64,000 bases of DNA, from assembly GCA_040217795.1 (NCBI GenBank), contig JBEHWK010000004.1, positions 1 to 64,000 of the forward strand, read 5' to 3'. This document shows, piece by piece, positions 7,666 to 16,900 of the stretch. The DNA is from Clostridium_T sp040217795 (GTDB lineage: Bacteria; Bacillota; Clostridia; Clostridiales; Clostridiaceae). The notes beneath the pieces were generated by a model. The model did not search any database, was not told where the DNA came from, and was given only the letters and a program-made list of their open reading frames with translations. A program made the position numbers and the translations under genes. Position 1 is the stretch's first letter, and each line of letters starts with the position of its first letter.

Positions 7666-8346
7666 TTAATCCTTTTGAATTAATTCTAAAATATCCATTT
7701 TTGAAACATCTTTATTTTCAAAATGATTTTTTACTTTTGATGGCTTATCAGTCAAAATGTATATGTAATCTCCCAATTCCAAACATTCATCAACATCATG
7801 AGTAACAAAAATTACAGTCTTACTCTCCTCATGCTGAATCTTCTTAAAGTCTGCCATTAGTTTATTTTTTATTTTTAAATCAAGGGCCTTAAAAGGTTCA
7901 TCCATAATTATAATTTCTCCTCCAAAGGATAATGCCCTTGCCAGACTTGCTCTTTGCTTCATTCCCCCGCTTAATTCCTTAGGGTAAAAATCTAAATACT
8001 CCTGAATTCCCATCATAGAGGTATACTTATGTATTAGTTCTTTTCTGATTTCTTTTTTATACTTGCGCCTTAGCACCAACTCAATGTTATCTTTTGTTTT
8101 TAACCAGGGAATTAATCTGTCTTCCTGAAATACGAAACTTATATCCTTGCCTTCAAATCCCTCTGTTTCTCCTGAATATTCAGCATCAAGCCCGGAAATT
8201 ACATTTAAAAAAGTGCTCTTGCCACAGCCAGACGGGCCTAATATACATGTTATTTTCCCGTTTAAAAAATCCATTGAAATATTATCTAAAACCCTTAGGT
8301 CCCCGAAGTCCTTACTGATATTTTTAACATACATGTCCCTCATCAA
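7666..8346 (-). CDS. ABC importer ATPase (nitrate/sulfonate/taurine type)
   Basis: The ATP-hydrolysing subunit of an importer. Walker A is GPSGCGKST, the signature is LSGGMKQRASLARAL, Walker B is IIIMDEPFKALD, and the switch His lies in FVTHDVDE. The 226 residues fit the SsuB/TauB class. The TTG start at 8346 is eight bases after GGAGG; an ATG at 8343 is the alternative. Either overlaps the permease stop codon, so the two are translationally coupled. Substrate unknown. Confidence 0.9.
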   Translation of the reverse strand: MMRDMYVKNISKDFGDLRVLDNISMDFLNGKITCILGPSGCGKSTFLNVISGLDAEYSGETEGFEGKDISFVFQEDRLIPWLKTKDNIELVLRRKYKKEIRKELIHKYTSMMGIQEYLDFYPKELSGGMKQRASLARALSFGGEIIIMDEPFKALDLKIKNKLMADFKKIQHEESKTVIFVTHDVDECLELGDYIYILTDKPSKVKNHFENKDVSKMDILELIQKD

Positions 8347-9095
8347 TCAAAAGTCCTCCACTTTTTAGTCAACAACCTGATTACATACTCTGTCAGCAAA
8401 ACAAGCGTAATTAAAATTATTATCCATCCAAACACTGATGGTGTATTGAGTTGCATTTTTTCAATTTGGATATTGGTACCTATACCATGCCTTGGTTGCC
8501 CAAGCACTTCCCCACCTATAACCATCTTAAGACTTAACCCTATAACAGAAGAAAGGACTCCCAGAATATTTTTTAGAATGTTTGGTAAATAAACATACCT
8601 GACAGCATCCCTTGTTCTTACTCTATAGATTTGAGTCATAGAAATAATATCCCCATTTATTCCTGTAACACCATTAATTACAGCTTCATAAAAAACTGGA
8701 AATATCACAATTGAAGCTATTAACACAGGTGCCTGTTCATTATTAAGCCAAATAAGTGCCAGAACAATTATTGCAATTGTAGGAACTGCTTTTAATATTG
8801 CTGTTACAGGAATAAATAACTGAAAAACTTTCCTGTTCAATGCTGCTGCTATCCCGGCTATTAATGCAAGAACCAAGGATATTCCAAAGCTTAGGGCACA
8901 TCTCTTTAATGTTGCTGATAAAGTGTCTGAAAAAAACTCCTCAGTTACTATGCTTTTAAGTGATCTAACTGTTTCTGGAGGAGATGGGAGTATAATCTCA
9001 TTGTTTAAAATAATGCTTAACCCCCACCATAGTGATATCATTAACCCAATTCCTATAAACAAGTACTTCTTACTTTTTATAGTATGCAGCATCAT
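8343..9095 (-). CDS. ABC importer permease (SsuC/TauC type)
   Basis: An integral membrane subunit of 250 residues with about six hydrophobic segments, starting with YLFIGIGLMISLWWGLSIIL. The cytoplasmic coupling loop (about 160-180, MTQIYRVRTRDAVRYVYLP) resembles the EAA loop of BPD-type permeases. It overlaps the binding-protein gene by 26 bp and the ATPase gene by 3-4 bp, so the three are one tightly coupled unit. Confidence 0.9.
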   Translation of the reverse strand: MMLHTIKSKKYLFIGIGLMISLWWGLSIILNNEIILPSPPETVRSLKSIVTEEFFSDTLSATLKRCALSFGISLVLALIAGIAAALNRKVFQLFIPVTAILKAVPTIAIIVLALIWLNNEQAPVLIASIVIFPVFYEAVINGVTGINGDIISMTQIYRVRTRDAVRYVYLPNILKNILGVLSSVIGLSLKMVIGGEVLGQPRHGIGTNIQIEKMQLNTPSVFGWIIILITLVLLTEYVIRLLTKKWRTFD

Positions 9096-10053
9096 CAGGT
9101 ACTTTTTCTCCTATTGTCTTTGGTGCATTTTCTAATAAAACCTTAAAATAGATATCATAATCTTTTCTGGAATCTGCAGCTGAAACAAACTTTATATTTG
9201 CTCGTTTTAGTACTTGAGGCAGTATAGTCTTATCTACTCCTATTCCCAATTCCTGAACATAATCTGCTAATTTATCAGGATTGGTGTTAACCCAGTCAGC
9301 ACTCTCTTTATAAAGGTTAATAAATTTGTCTATTGATGAGCTGTAATTTTCTGCAACAGTACTCTTTACAATTAATGAACTTTGAGGATATCCGTTTTCT
9401 GATGAATTAAGCTTTTTCCACTCTTCATTTAAATCCAGGAGTATATTTGCAGCAGGCTTCTTGTTTAAAATAGTTGATAACACAGGTTCAGGAACAACTG
9501 CAATTTTTGTTTTTCCGCTTATATAATTTGGTGCAAGCTCTGTAGCTCCTCCAAGATAATTAACTTTAACATCTTTATCCGCTTCTAATCCATTTTGTTT
9601 AAGTACATATCTCAATACAATATCAGGCGTAAGTCCCTTTCCTATTGTTGTTAATTCCTTACCCCTCAATTCTGAAATATTGTTTAATTTTTCTTCAGAA
9701 ACAGCATAAAATGATCCCCATGTTCCTGTCGCTGCAATTTTGTACCCTAAGTTTTTATTATATGCCTGGGCTGCAAAATTTGAAGGTACTATTGCAATAT
9801 CTGCCTCTTTTGATATTATCTTTGCAGTTAAACTGTCTGTAGTTTTTTCTATTGAATATTCAATATTAATATTTTTATCCAGTTCCTTAGTTTCTTTTAA
9901 AAGCTTGCTTATAGAAATTGCCGTTATTCCATCTGGAACAACCACCTTCAGTGTAACCGGCTCTGAAGGAGTTACTTTATTTTTATTCCCGCAGGACACT
10001 GCTATTGCTAAAGTGAATATCACTGCCATAATGACAGCTGTAACTTTTTTCAT
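9070..10053 (-). CDS. ABC importer substrate-binding lipoprotein (NMT1/THI5-like)
   Basis: Delivers the substrate to the membrane permease. Residues 1-21 form a lipoprotein signal ending in AVSC, so C21 is the probable lipidated residue. The mature part has the NMT1/SsuA-like type 2 binding fold (ISISKLLKETKEL, GGATELAPNYISG, VVPEPVL). Family members bind sulfonates, nitrate or thiamine pyrimidine; the substrate here cannot be read from sequence. First gene of the operon, with a promoter near 10125. Confidence 0.86.
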   Translation of the reverse strand: MKKVTAVIMAVIFTLAIAVSCGNKNKVTPSEPVTLKVVVPDGITAISISKLLKETKELDKNINIEYSIEKTTDSLTAKIISKEADIAIVPSNFAAQAYNKNLGYKIAATGTWGSFYAVSEEKLNNISELRGKELTTIGKGLTPDIVLRYVLKQNGLEADKDVKVNYLGGATELAPNYISGKTKIAVVPEPVLSTILNKKPAANILLDLNEEWKKLNSSENGYPQSSLIVKSTVAENYSSSIDKFINLYKESADWVNTNPDKLADYVQELGIGVDKTILPQVLKRANIKFVSAADSRKDYDIYFKVLLENAPKTIGEKVPDDAAYYKK

Positions 10054-10119
10054 TTGATTTCCTCCTTATTTTGTAAACTAATTATTTTATATTTTTGCAA
10101 ACATTAATAAGCCAAAATA

Positions 10120-10125
10120 ATTATA
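10120..10125 (-). promoter_or_regulatory. Probable extended -10 of the ABC/ATP-cone operon
   Basis: TATAAT at 10125-10120 on the minus strand is preceded by TGC, an extended -10 pattern, about 65 bp before the binding-protein ATG. No strong -35 is present. Confidence 0.5.
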
Positions 10126-10193
10126 GCATATTTTTATTCTTATATAAAAATATATAAAATTGCTGTTGACCGCTTAAAAATAATTTACTCTTC

Positions 10194-11468
10194 CTATCCC
10201 TTGAAGCTTCTGAAGGCTTCAATAAACTTATCAATATCCTTGTCAGTATGTTTTACTGAAAGGAATAACGCCTCAAACTGAGATGGGGGCATATTGATTC
10301 CATTCCTCAACATATGTAAAAAATATCTTTTAAACATTCCTTTATCACACTTTTTAACATCTTCATAGCTTTCTACAAACTTATCTTCAGTGAAAAATAG
10401 TGTAAACATTCCTCCTGCTCTGTTTATTACAACTGGAATTCCATTTTCCATTGATGCTTCTTTTATTCCATCCTCTAATCTCTTTCCAAGCTTTTCAATA
10501 TGTTTGTAATAATCAGGATTCTTATACAATTTCTTTAGTGTAGTAAGTCCTGCAGCCGTAACTATGGGGTTTCCAGACATGGTTCCTGCTTGATAGACAG
10601 GTCCAACAGGAGAAAGCATTTCCATAATTTCTTTCCTCCCCCCATAAGCACCAGAAGGAAGTCCACCACCCATTATCTTTGCATAAGTTATGACATCCGG
10701 CTTAACATCAAAAAGGCTCTGCGCCCCTTTATATGCTACTCTGAAACCACTCATTACTTCATCGAATATCAACAGTGCCCCATATTCATCACAAAGGATT
10801 CTTAGTTCTTTCATAAATTCTTTTTCAGCTGGGATCACTCCCATATTTCCTGCCACTGGCTCAATTATAACTCCTGCAATATTTTGTCCATGCTCCATGA
10901 AGATCCTTCTTACACTTTCGATATTGTTATATTCTGCAACTAAAGTATTCTCAACAGTTTCTCTTAGCACCCCGGCACTCCCTGCAATTCCTGCTGTAAG
11001 AACTCCTGACCCTGCTTCAACTAAAAATCCTTCAAAATGTCCATGGTAACATCCCGAAAACTTTAATATTTTGCTTCTTCCTGTATATCCTCTTGTTAAC
11101 TTCACCGCACTCATTGTTGCTTCAGTACCTGAGTTAACCATTCTTATCATATCCACATTATCCAAGGTTTCGCACATAAACTTAGCAAGTTTCAACTCTG
11201 ATTTAGTAGGCGCTCCAAAAGCAATAGCCTCCTTTGCCGTCTTGCTTATAGCTTCTGTTACATCCTCATCACAATGCCCCAAAATAAGTGGTCCCCAAGC
11301 CAATACAAAGTCCAGATATTTGTTTCCATCCTCATCATAAATATAAGCACCCTTGCCGCTCTTCATGACAGGCGGGTCTGCATCCATTCCATTATACGCC
11401 CTTACAGGACTGTTAACTCCCCCAGGCATATATTTTTTAGATTCCTCAAATATATCTTTGCTCTTCAT
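10194..11468 (-). CDS. hemL: Glutamate-1-semialdehyde 2,1-aminomutase
   Basis: PLP enzyme converting glutamate-1-semialdehyde to 5-aminolevulinate, the second step of the C5 pathway. The 424-residue length is standard. The cofactor lysine is K264 in YAKIMGGGLPSGAYGG, and the N-terminal MPGGVNSPVRAY and NSGTEATMSAVKL motifs are clear. The ATG follows GGAGGG. It is downstream of hemB in the same direction but separated by 127 bp containing a terminator and a -10 element, so it may also be transcribed separately. Confidence 0.96.
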   Translation of the reverse strand: MKSKDIFEESKKYMPGGVNSPVRAYNGMDADPPVMKSGKGAYIYDEDGNKYLDFVLAWGPLILGHCDEDVTEAISKTAKEAIAFGAPTKSELKLAKFMCETLDNVDMIRMVNSGTEATMSAVKLTRGYTGRSKILKFSGCYHGHFEGFLVEAGSGVLTAGIAGSAGVLRETVENTLVAEYNNIESVRRIFMEHGQNIAGVIIEPVAGNMGVIPAEKEFMKELRILCDEYGALLIFDEVMSGFRVAYKGAQSLFDVKPDVITYAKIMGGGLPSGAYGGRKEIMEMLSPVGPVYQAGTMSGNPIVTAAGLTTLKKLYKNPDYYKHIEKLGKRLEDGIKEASMENGIPVVINRAGGMFTLFFTEDKFVESYEDVKKCDKGMFKRYFLHMLRNGINMPPSQFEALFLSVKHTDKDIDKFIEAFRSFKG

Positions 11469-11506
11469 AATTAATCCCTCCGATGGATTTCTTTCTATAT
11501 TCTTAC

Positions 11507-11512
11507 ATTATA
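11507..11512 (-). promoter_or_regulatory. Candidate -10 element for hemL
   Basis: TATAAT lies at 11512-11507 on the minus strand, about 40 bp upstream of the hemL ATG and downstream of the terminator at 11563-11590. The -35 region is poor, but two TGTACTT copies (around 11520 and 11544) flank the expected position and could bind an activator. Confidence 0.4.
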
Positions 11513-11562
11513 CCATTAGTGTACTTATCACACCCATAAGGTATGTACTTTCCTATACGATA

Positions 11563-11590
11563 AAAAAGACCCCCCTTCGGAATCTTTTTT
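11563..11590. terminator. Intrinsic terminator between hemB and hemL
   Basis: AAAGATTCC and GGGGGTCTTT pair around GAAG with T-runs on both strands. It suggests that much hem operon transcription stops after hemB. Confidence 0.65.
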
Positions 11591-11595
11591 AACTT

Positions 11596-12558
11596 CTAAT
11601 CTAACCACTTTGAAGCTTCCAGTGCATAATAAGTGACTATAATATCTGCTCCCGCCCTTTTTATTGACAGCAGCATTTCCATGGCAGCCCTTCTCTCATC
11701 TATCCAGCCCATCTTGGCTGCTGCCTTAATCATTGCATATTCTCCGCTTACATTATATGCTGCAATAGGGTGATCAAAAGTATCCCTGGCCTTTCTTATT
11801 ACATCCAGGTAAGAAAGAGCCGGCTTAACCATCACTATGTCAGCACCCTCTTCAATATCTTCCCCTATCTCCCTGATGGCTTCCCTTAAATTTCCAGGAT
11901 CCATCTGGTAAGTTTTCCTGTCACCAAACTCTGGCGCTGAATTTGCAGCTTCCCTGAAAGGACCATAAAAAGCTGAACAATATTTTGCTGAATAGGCCAT
12001 TATAGGAACATTCTTAAAACCCTCATTATCCAACACTTCTCTTATTTTTTCTATTCTTCCGTCCATCATATCAGAGGGTGCAATCATGTCAGCGCCTGCC
12101 TTAGCATGGGAAACAGAAATCCTGGCTAAATACTCAAGAGTTTGGTCATTGTCCACATCTTCTCCTTTTATTATGCCGCAGTGACCATGGCTGGTATATT
12201 CGCACATGCAGACATCAGTAATCACCAGAATATCACTTCCCAGTAATTTTATCCTTTTTATGGCTCTCTGAACAATTCCATTTTCATCATATGCAGAGCT
12301 TCCGCAGGAATCCTTATTATCTGGTATCCCGAAGATCATGATCCCTCTTACCCCTGCTTCCTCAACTTCTTTAACCAGTTCTTCCAGTCTGTCAATTGAG
12401 TAATGAAAGTTTCCCGGAAGCGAACTGATTTCTTTCTTTATATCTTCCCCTTCCACAACAAAAATGGGATAAATAAAATCTTTTGATGATAAAGTTGTTT
12501 CCCTTACCAGATCCCTGATTGCTCCGCTGGCTCTTAATCTTCGTCCTCTTCTAATCAT
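11596..12558 (-). CDS. hemB: Delta-aminolevulinic acid dehydratase (porphobilinogen synthase)
   Basis: Condenses two 5-aminolevulinates to porphobilinogen. The zinc-type cysteine cluster is present (DVCMCEYTSHGHCG), and both active-site lysines are seen in YSAKYCSAFYGPFR and VMVKPALSYLD. The ATG at 12558 is chosen because GGAGGAGG precedes it and MIRRGRRLR is the family's normal N-terminus; the longer frame to 12651 lies inside the upstream gene. The resulting 320 residues are normal. It overlaps the cobA/hemD stop by 8 bp. Confidence 0.95.
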   Translation of the reverse strand: MIRRGRRLRASGAIRDLVRETTLSSKDFIYPIFVVEGEDIKKEISSLPGNFHYSIDRLEELVKEVEEAGVRGIMIFGIPDNKDSCGSSAYDENGIVQRAIKRIKLLGSDILVITDVCMCEYTSHGHCGIIKGEDVDNDQTLEYLARISVSHAKAGADMIAPSDMMDGRIEKIREVLDNEGFKNVPIMAYSAKYCSAFYGPFREAANSAPEFGDRKTYQMDPGNLREAIREIGEDIEEGADIVMVKPALSYLDVIRKARDTFDHPIAAYNVSGEYAMIKAAAKMGWIDERRAAMEMLLSIKRAGADIIVTYYALEASKWLD

Positions 12559-14029
12559 TCCGCATCCTCCTCCAAACTTCATTAATTTTGTCAACAAGCC
12601 CTTCATGACTGTGTTCAGTGCATATCTCTGCATCAATTCCATTTTCCTCAAGAGCCTTATATGTTACAGGACCAATGGCTATGCTGGTTTTCTTTCTGAT
12701 CTCCTGATCCCCCACTGCTTTTATAAGATTATTCACAGTAGTGGGGCTTGTAAATACTACTATATCAGTCTCTTGAAAAGCCCTGGTATTCTTCATTACT
12801 CCCTGTACAGTTTCATATATTGAAACCTTATCAACTTTAACACCTAGTCTTCCTATTTCCCTTTGAAGGTAATCCTTAGCCTGCATAGAACCTGGTATAA
12901 GCACCTTTTCTCCCTGCTTAAGGTCTTTTTCTATCTCTTTAAACAACCCCTCGCTTGTAAATGCTGCAGCTGTTTTATAAGGAATTATCCCTTTATCCTT
13001 CAATGCATTTGAAACAGCTTTCCCCAACACACTGAAATTTGCCTTCAGGTTTCTTATGTCATATTCCTTTTTCTTTAAATAATCAAAGAAGTGATTTACT
13101 GAATTTACAGAAGTAAATAATATATGGTCATACTCCTTAAGGTTATCCAAAAACCTTTCCAAATTATAAGATATATCCCTGAAGGCTATTGAATTCAGCT
13201 CAGTAACCTCAGCTCCAAGATCCTTCAGTTCATTCTTAATTTTAATTGACTGTTCTTTTGACCGTGTTATGCATATGTTTGCCCCGAATAAAGGAAGTTT
13301 TTCATACCAGTTCAATGTATCATTAAGTTTGATAACTTCTCCGGTGACAATTATACATGGAGATTTCAAGCCTGCTTCTCTGGTTTTTTCTGAAATATCT
13401 TTGAGGGTTCCCACTACTTTTCTTTGCCTTGCTGTAGTCCCTCTCATGATTACAGCCGCAGGTGTTTCAATATCTTTCCCACCCTGAGCCAACTTTTCAA
13501 CTATATTCTCCAGATTCTCCAGCCCCATGAGAAATACTAGTGTACCCTTTTCTTTAGCAATGCTTTCCCAATTCACGTTCAGGGTATTGGCTGACATTCC
13601 GGTTATCACATGAAAGCTTTGGGACATTCCTCTTTGGGTTACTGGTATTCCTGCATAACCCAATACTGAAGTGGCTGAAGTCACTCCAGGTACAACCTGG
13701 AACTCTATACCTTCCTTCACCAATTCTAAAGCCTCTTCACCTCCGCGGCCGAACACATAAGGATCTCCGCCCTTGATTCTCCCGACAATATGGCCTTCCT
13801 TAGCCAGCTTAACCAGCATTGTGTTTATCTCTTCCTGAGTTTTATAATGACTCCCTGGCTCCTTACCGCAATAATATACTTTACAGTCCTCATTTAAATA
13901 ATTTAAAATATCGTTCCCTGCAAGCCTGTCATAAAGCACAGCGGTACACTCCTCAAGTTTTCTTTTTCCCTTCAGGGTGATCAGTTCCTCATCTCCCGGT
14001 CCAGCCCCTATTAAATATACTTTCCCCAT
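12551..14029 (-). CDS. Fused uroporphyrinogen-III C-methyltransferase / uroporphyrinogen-III synthase
   Basis: A two-domain enzyme. Residues about 1-240 are a SAM-dependent tetrapyrrole methylase (VYLIGAGPGDEELITLKG, GGDPYVFGRGGEE, VVPGVTSATS), which makes precorrin-2. Residues about 247-492 are a HemD-type synthase (ICITRSKEQSIKIKNELKDLGAEV, TSVNSVNHFFDYL, FTSPTTVNNL), which closes uroporphyrinogen III. Such CobA-HemD fusions are common in clostridia and channel flux to siroheme and cobalamin. The ATG at 14029, seven bases after AAGGA, is preferred over the GTG at 14032. Confidence 0.94.
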   Translation of the reverse strand: MGKVYLIGAGPGDEELITLKGKRKLEECTAVLYDRLAGNDILNYLNEDCKVYYCGKEPGSHYKTQEEINTMLVKLAKEGHIVGRIKGGDPYVFGRGGEEALELVKEGIEFQVVPGVTSATSVLGYAGIPVTQRGMSQSFHVITGMSANTLNVNWESIAKEKGTLVFLMGLENLENIVEKLAQGGKDIETPAAVIMRGTTARQRKVVGTLKDISEKTREAGLKSPCIIVTGEVIKLNDTLNWYEKLPLFGANICITRSKEQSIKIKNELKDLGAEVTELNSIAFRDISYNLERFLDNLKEYDHILFTSVNSVNHFFDYLKKKEYDIRNLKANFSVLGKAVSNALKDKGIIPYKTAAAFTSEGLFKEIEKDLKQGEKVLIPGSMQAKDYLQREIGRLGVKVDKVSIYETVQGVMKNTRAFQETDIVVFTSPTTVNNLIKAVGDQEIRKKTSIAIGPVTYKALEENGIDAEICTEHSHEGLVDKINEVWRRMRND

Positions 14030-14039
14030 CACTGCATCC

Positions 14040-14912
14040 TTAACCCTTCAATATTTTCTCGGCTAGCTCTTTTCCCAGCCTTATATTATCTTCCTTATTT
14101 CCGAAGATATCTTTTTTTACTATTTTTCCGTCCACTTCAAAGGTTCCTGTCAGATATATTTCATTCCTTTCAATCCTTCCAAATGCCCCTATCAGCGAAT
14201 GGCATCCTCCATTCAACACTCTCATAAAGCTTCTTTCAGCATCTACTGCATACCTGACATCTTCATTGTCTAAAACCTTAAACAGTTGTTTTTTTTCACT
14301 GTTTTTAAGGATTTCGATTCCCAGTGCTCCCTGACCTACAGCTGGAACGAATATTGATGGATCGAAATATTCAGCTATCACATTCTCTAATCCAAGACGT
14401 TTTAGTCCTGCTGCGGCCAATATTATTCCATCAAGGTTTTCCTTTTGCATCTTCTCAATTCTGGTCTGAACGTTCCCCCTTATTGGCACAACTTCCAAAT
14501 CACTCCTCAATGCTTGTAGTTGAGCAGCTCGCCTTATACTTCCGGTTCCGACCCTTGCCCCTTTCTTAAGATTGTGAAATCCTGTTCCATCCCTTGAAAC
14601 AAGAGCATCCCTCACATCTTCCCTTTCAGGGATTGCAGCTATTTCAAAGTCTTCTCCCAATGCAAAAGGAACATCCTTCATACTGTGAACAGCTGCATCA
14701 GCCCTTAAATCCAAAAGAGCAAGTTCTATTTCCTTTGTGAACACTCCCTTTCCTCCTATTTTATCCAGAGTTACATCAAGTCTCCTGTCTCCCTCAGTTA
14801 CAATAAGAAGCTTTTCTCCTGTCAGGTCATGTTTCTCTTTAATCAAGCCTAAAACTCTGTCTGCCTGAGCCTGAGCCAAAATGCTCTTTCTTGTGGCTAT
14901 TATCAAACTCAT
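14040..14912 (-). CDS. hemC: Hydroxymethylbilane synthase (porphobilinogen deaminase)
   Basis: Polymerises four porphobilinogens to hydroxymethylbilane on a covalently bound dipyrromethane. C237 in LNGGCHSLIG is the cofactor attachment site, and the catalytic region HSMKDVPF (76-83) is intact. The ATG at 14912, after GGAGGAATTGAT, gives 290 residues and the normal N-terminus SLIIATRKS; the longer frame to 14993 is rejected. It overlaps the sirC stop in an ATGA arrangement, so the genes are translationally coupled. Confidence 0.95.
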   Translation of the reverse strand: MSLIIATRKSILAQAQADRVLGLIKEKHDLTGEKLLIVTEGDRRLDVTLDKIGGKGVFTKEIELALLDLRADAAVHSMKDVPFALGEDFEIAAIPEREDVRDALVSRDGTGFHNLKKGARVGTGSIRRAAQLQALRSDLEVVPIRGNVQTRIEKMQKENLDGIILAAAGLKRLGLENVIAEYFDPSIFVPAVGQGALGIEILKNSEKKQLFKVLDNEDVRYAVDAERSFMRVLNGGCHSLIGAFGRIERNEIYLTGTFEVDGKIVKKDIFGNKEDNIRLGKELAEKILKG

Positions 14913-15538
14913 ATCAATTCCTCCGTTAACTTCTCCACAATTTCCTGCTGAAAAAAAAGCAAAAGCACTTCCTTTCCAAGGTTCTTCTGCCACATTGACT
15001 TATAATCCTCTGTAGCAATAAACGCTAATATTTCATTCTTATATTCAGGTAAATCTTTAGTTCTTTCTCTTATCTTGTTGATGAATTCTATAAACCCATC
15101 ATATTCCTCCATGTTATTCCTAATGATATCTTTCAGCATCAAAGCAGCTTTAGGATTGCCTCCCTTTGTATTCACTGCAAAAGAAATGTTCGTGACACTT
15201 CCCTGGGCAGGAACAGTCCCCATACCGCTTTTGTAGTTCCTGCAGTCAATATATATTTTGCTTAAGCTTTCACAATCCTCTCTGATTTTTTCTGCATCTG
15301 CTGAAGAATTCAGGGCGATAATTACTAGATGTTTATCTGATATGAATTCCCTGTAATAATCTCCTGTAATCAGCCTTACACCTCTATCCTGAAGTCCCTC
15401 CACTTCCTTTGAAAATTCCCTGGCCAGCATTTCCACATAGCAGCCTTTGCTTGCTAAAGCCTCCCCCTTGATAAGCGCAGCCCTTCCTCCTCCGACTATA
15501 CCTGTTTTTAATCTCGAAGGGAAAAGTGAAATAAACAT
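14909..15538 (-). CDS. Precorrin-2 dehydrogenase family protein (SirC/CysG N-terminal)
   Basis: Expected to oxidise precorrin-2 to sirohydrochlorin with NAD. The Rossmann motif GIVGGGRAALIKGEALASKG lies close to the N-terminus, as in this family. I place the start at the ATG at 15538, which overlaps the hemA stop in TGATG and gives 209 residues; an upstream ATG at 15583 has AGAGG too close to it. The iron-insertion step may need another chelatase, since none is seen here. Confidence 0.85.
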   Translation of the reverse strand: MFISLFPSRLKTGIVGGGRAALIKGEALASKGCYVEMLAREFSKEVEGLQDRGVRLITGDYYREFISDKHLVIIALNSSADAEKIREDCESLSKIYIDCRNYKSGMGTVPAQGSVTNISFAVNTKGGNPKAALMLKDIIRNNMEEYDGFIEFINKIRERTKDLPEYKNEILAFIATEDYKSMWQKNLGKEVLLLFFQQEIVEKLTEELI

Positions 15539-16743
15539 CAGTTCTGGATTTTCATAAATATTTTCTCTAATATTCTCAGACATTCCTCTTCACGCCCTTT
15601 AAGTTTTTCCTCTTTCAGCACCTCTATAGCCCTGTTCACATAATAATCCGAGGTACTCCTGATAAGCTTCTCCGCAAGCTTTTTATTATCCTTTCCACTC
15701 GCCTTATTATTATAGGTTTTAACTCTTCGCAAATATACCTTATCTCCAGTTTCTTTGATTTTTTTTATATATGGTATAATCTCTCTCAATGAATACCATT
15801 CATTGAACTCCTCAATATATTTATTTATGATATATCTTTTTGATTCCATTCTTTCTTTTCTTAAAAGCTTGTTTTCCTTATCCAGAATACTCATTCTATC
15901 TATGTCGTATAATTCAGCATTATCTCTGACCCCTATGGTTTCCTCAACATCTCTGGGAATCGCAAGGTCAAAAATCAGATAATTCCCCTCAGCCGGAAGT
16001 TCTTCTTCCTTCAATACAATATGTGGAGCAGATGTACAGCTTATTATGCACCTCACATGGCTAATTTTCTGATTTTTCTCTGCAAAATTTATTATTTCAA
16101 CTCTTTTATCCATTATTGGCTCAGGAAGGTTTTTATCCCTTACAACAATATATAGCTTTTCTATTTTATGGGATAGAATGTATCTGACAGCCAGTTTCCC
16201 CATCTCTCCGTAACCTATGACCATAATGGCCTTAACCCCATTTATTAATGCCTTATTGACTGCAATGGATGAGTAGGACACAGGAATTTCATATAATTTA
16301 GCTGCTCTTTTAAATTCCTTGCCGCAGGTAATTGCCTCCTGAAACAACCTTTGAAGAGAACCATGTATGGTTTTTATCTCAAGAGCTTCTTCATAGGCCT
16401 CTTTTATCTGCCCTAAGATCTGATCTTCCCCGATTATTTTAGAATGAAATCCTGAAGCCAGTTCCATAATATGCTTAGTTACGATTTCACCACTTATGTG
16501 GAAAGTATATGGCTCCAGGTTCTCACCCCACCCTAATGCAGTAAATATTTTATCTGTTATTTCTTTTCCGGAAGCATCGCAGTTAAAATAAATTTCTGTT
16601 CTGTTGCAGGTGCTTATTATCAGAACTTCATCACAAAACTCCTTAAGTATGCCCATTTTCTCTTTTAACTTATTGCTTCTTATGTTAAATTTTTCTCTGA
16701 TTTCCTGAGAAACATTTTTTGAAATTCCCACCAGCTGAATCAT
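15538..16743 (-). CDS. hemA: Glutamyl-tRNA reductase
   Basis: First enzyme of the C5 pathway, reducing glutamyl-tRNA to glutamate-1-semialdehyde with NADPH. The catalytic cysteine is C46 in IISTCNRTE. The NADPH-binding part has VIGYGEMGKLAVRYI. A C-terminal dimerisation segment follows. The ATG at 16743 after AAGGAG gives 401 residues and the normal MIQLVGIS opening; the frame to 16785 lacks a ribosome site. It is the first gene of hemA-sirC-hemC-cobA/hemD-hemB(-hemL). Confidence 0.95.
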   Translation of the reverse strand: MIQLVGISKNVSQEIREKFNIRSNKLKEKMGILKEFCDEVLIISTCNRTEIYFNCDASGKEITDKIFTALGWGENLEPYTFHISGEIVTKHIMELASGFHSKIIGEDQILGQIKEAYEEALEIKTIHGSLQRLFQEAITCGKEFKRAAKLYEIPVSYSSIAVNKALINGVKAIMVIGYGEMGKLAVRYILSHKIEKLYIVVRDKNLPEPIMDKRVEIINFAEKNQKISHVRCIISCTSAPHIVLKEEELPAEGNYLIFDLAIPRDVEETIGVRDNAELYDIDRMSILDKENKLLRKERMESKRYIINKYIEEFNEWYSLREIIPYIKKIKETGDKVYLRRVKTYNNKASGKDNKKLAEKLIRSTSDYYVNRAIEVLKEEKLKGREEECLRILEKIFMKIQN

Positions 16744-16848
16744 TTGATACTCCTTAACCGAAAATATTCTGAGTTTTAAGTTCATAATTAAAACCTTTAT
16801 ATAATTTTATCCTAACTATATTTAATTTGAAAGTTTATATTTCTATAT

Positions 16849-16885
16849 AAAATTAAGGCCTGCACAGCAAGCCTTAATTTTATAA
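16849..16885 (-). terminator. Terminator after the sulfite reductase gene
   Basis: AAATTAAGGC pairs with GCCTTAATTT around an 11-base loop. It lies between the sulfite reductase stop and hemA, ending the sulfate operon on the minus strand and separating it from the hem operon. Confidence 0.7.
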
Positions 16886-16900
16886 TGTCACCTGTAATTT

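Noticed and set aside
12559..12651. Longer HemB start at 12651
   Set aside because: The extension overlaps the cobA/hemD gene by about 100 bp and is absent from the family; the ATG at 12558 has a strong ribosome site.
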